From Xiphydria camelus (taxonomy: Eukaryota; Arthropoda; Insecta; Hymenoptera; Xiphydriidae), in contig OY783194.1 of assembly GCA_963678675.1 (NCBI GenBank), positions 32,094,278-32,158,277 on the forward strand: a stretch of DNA of 64,000 nt, written 5' to 3'. Positions 62,595 through 64,000 of the stretch are shown here, in pieces (positions within the stretch are counted from its first letter, which is position 1; each line of letters opens with the position of its first letter). Below the pieces are notes generated by a model. The model was not told where the DNA came from, did no database searches, and was given only the letters and a program-made list of their open reading frames with translations. The position numbers and the translations under genes were made by a program.

Positions 62595-62709
62595 TTATAA
62601 GTGATTCAAAGTTGAATCTACAATAGAATCAATGAACGATATCACATTTCTACCCAAACTTCTACAACTCTCGTCAGGATTTCCCCTTATCGTATTTTGC
62701 GAAATATCC

Positions 62710-62750
<41 letters not shown>

Positions 62751-63002
62751 ATGATCTATCTTCCAGTAGTAATTCGAATATGTCGTTCATCAAGCATTCT
62801 TTGGATACCGCTATCACCACCGATGCAACGTTCTCTATCACTGCTAATCTAACTTTGGCTTGATCGTGGTATCGTAACATCCACGCCAGTTCTAAGATTT
62901 CTTTGGCCATCTTAGGAGCTAACGTGCAATTCTGCGAAGCCACCATAATCGTCGATAGGGTCTTCAAAAATTGAATCAAAAGGGTATTGTCCTGATCCAT
63001 AA
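62595..63002 (-). pseudogene. TELO2 C-terminal remnant, copy 4
   Basis: Reads FMDQDN to ELLLEDRSWL and then enters an expanded AG run (62713-62748) that shifts the frame. The conserved end is found in another register. The 5' side is cut at 63002, where DXO flank begins. Clearly non-functional. Confidence 0.8.
62713..62748. repeat. GA microsatellite inside TELO2 copy 4
   Basis: AG run at the same place as the short AG run in copies 1 and 3, here long enough to break the frame. Confidence 0.9.
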
Positions 63003-63108
63003 ACGATAAAAATTGAGTGGTTTCACGTTTATTCTCACAAGTCGAATGAATAACATGCATGTTTATTGAATTTTCTTTACCCGCGTTGTTATTGCACTTG
63101 TTTGTAAA

Positions 63109-64000
63109 TTACAGATTTTCCAAGTCCCTTGCTCCATCGATATACCACTGAGGGAGAAATGAGTATTCGTTTGGTTCTTTCATTTCCGTCATTTGTATGT
63201 TACCCTTTGGGGTAAATTCAAATTTGTAAAGACATTCGTCATAGTCTTTTACTACTACATTCTTTAAATTGTTTAAAAATGCATTGCAAAATTGCATGCA
63301 CTTTGACGGATGCCAGTATTCCTAAATGCGAAACATCCCGTAAGTTAAATCATTAATTCAATTTGCAAAGCATGTATCCGCGTCTCTGTAGTTTAACCCT
63401 TCTGAGGTCGCGTGATGAGCGTGGCCCCGCACTTTTTTTTTAAATCGTCATAATTGCTTAACTATCTCGATTTGAACGATCACCGGCTACGTATTCCTTC
63501 ATTGAAGTGTCGTGAATACGATGATTATAGTACGATAGCTCTGTATTCATTAGAAAAATTGAAAAAAATATATTAAAGAAGCGTGAGGCGGAAAATTCGG
63601 GGCCGTCCTCACTGTGCGACCAGACTCGCAGTAAAAATATGGTCTGTGACGTTGCCAGCGACAACGCAATGCAAGTCGTGTCTCGTCACGCTCGTCACTG
63701 ATCGCCGTATGACGTGGCAACATCGCGCTCCGCAATGCAGGGGCGAAAACGTTGGGTGAAAAGGCGCGACCTCAGAAGGGTTAATAGAGATCCGAGAAGG
63801 CAGCGTTACCTTTCCAATTTTAGGTAAATCCGATACCGCGTAAGTCCTTAGCTCCTTTACGAATCCTTCATCATCTCTGAGGCCGCACAAGATATTCTGG
63901 ATTCCAACTAGGTAGCTTTGGCACCACCATTTTACCGTTTTGAATCTATTGAAAGTATAGCGCTGTTTTTGAGATTTGATGAGGCGGTTAGTCGTCAATT
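63109..64000 (-). CDS. DXO-family copy 4, 3' part only (window edge)
   Basis: Last exon 63109-63321 reads EYWHPSKCMQFCNAFLNNLK to SFLPQWYIDGARDLENL and has a different, slightly longer C-terminus than copies 1-3. Exon 3 (63810 to beyond 64000) reads TTNRLI, KWWCQSYLVGIQNILCGLRD and KELRTYAVSDLPKIGK. GFRD is GLRD here. The catalytic EMDG region lies outside the window. Intron 3 contains the TTAA element. The frames are open, so it may be functional. Confidence 0.7.
63397..63780. mobile_element. 384-bp TTAA-flanked (piggyBac-like) MITE in DXO copy 4 intron
   Basis: TTAA at 63393-63396 and 63781-63784. Perfect 16-bp termini CCCTTCTGAGGTCGCG and CGCGACCTCAGAAGGG. Units 1, 2 and 3 have one TTAA at the same place (TAGTTTAACAGAGATCC), proving the insertion and its duplication. 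No transposase. Confidence 0.92.

Larger units (their letters stand above)
62002..64000. repeat. Segmental duplication unit 4 (cut by window end)
   Basis: Begins with SCYL2 intron sequence (62002 corresponds to about 58252), then the TELO2 remnant and the 3' half of a DXO copy. The private TTAA element lies at 63397. Confidence 0.85.

Overview
The window reads as a nuclear chromosome segment of an insect, most likely an ant or another hymenopteran. The supporting evidence is arthropod-specific cuticle genes (Gasp and a CPAP1-type chitin-binding protein), an intronless ionotropic-receptor-like gene, spliceosomal introns with GT/AG ends, abundant undepleted CpG in patches against an AT-rich background, and a very high load of short inverted-repeat transposons (MITEs). 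The species call is inference; nothing here is prokaryotic or viral.

Layout. 1-10.8 kb: no gene supported; a GGA minisatellite, several MITEs and CpG-rich blocks, the last of which (about 9.5-10.9 kb) leads into the Gasp promoter. 10.9-18.6 kb (+): Gasp, four coding exons with a TATA box, plus a second, homologous alternative last exon 1.2 kb further on. 19.9-21.8 kb (+): single-exon divergent ionotropic receptor. 23.0-25.5 kb: two housekeeping genes tail to tail, proteasome alpha-1/PSMA6 (+, five exons) and spliceosomal SmD2 (-, start codon split by an intron). 26.4-31.9 kb (-): a five-exon CPAP1-type cuticle protein. 32-43.5 kb: gene-poor, packed with MITEs and a nested TTAA-type element.

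43.6-64 kb: the most unusual part, an array of four related segments (each derived from one ancestral block of about 7 kb). The block held the 3' end of a SCYL2-like gene, the terminal exon of TELO2 and a complete DXO/Rai1-family RNA decapping exonuclease gene, all on the minus strand. The DXO gene survives in all four segments: copies 1 and 3 are intact and nearly identical, copy 2 keeps open frames but has lost a catalytic Asp and a splice acceptor, and copy 4 runs off the window end. The TELO2 and SCYL2 pieces are truncated passengers. Several transposons sit in one segment while sister segments keep the empty site, giving clean target-site duplications and a relative order of events.

Functionally the genes do not form a pathway: Gasp and the CPAP1 gene build cuticle and tracheal chitin matrix, PSMA6 and SmD2 are core housekeeping, the receptor is probably chemosensory, and the DXO array concerns RNA 5'-end quality control. 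All exon models come from reading splice sites and conserved protein sequence by eye; none was checked by search or RNA data.
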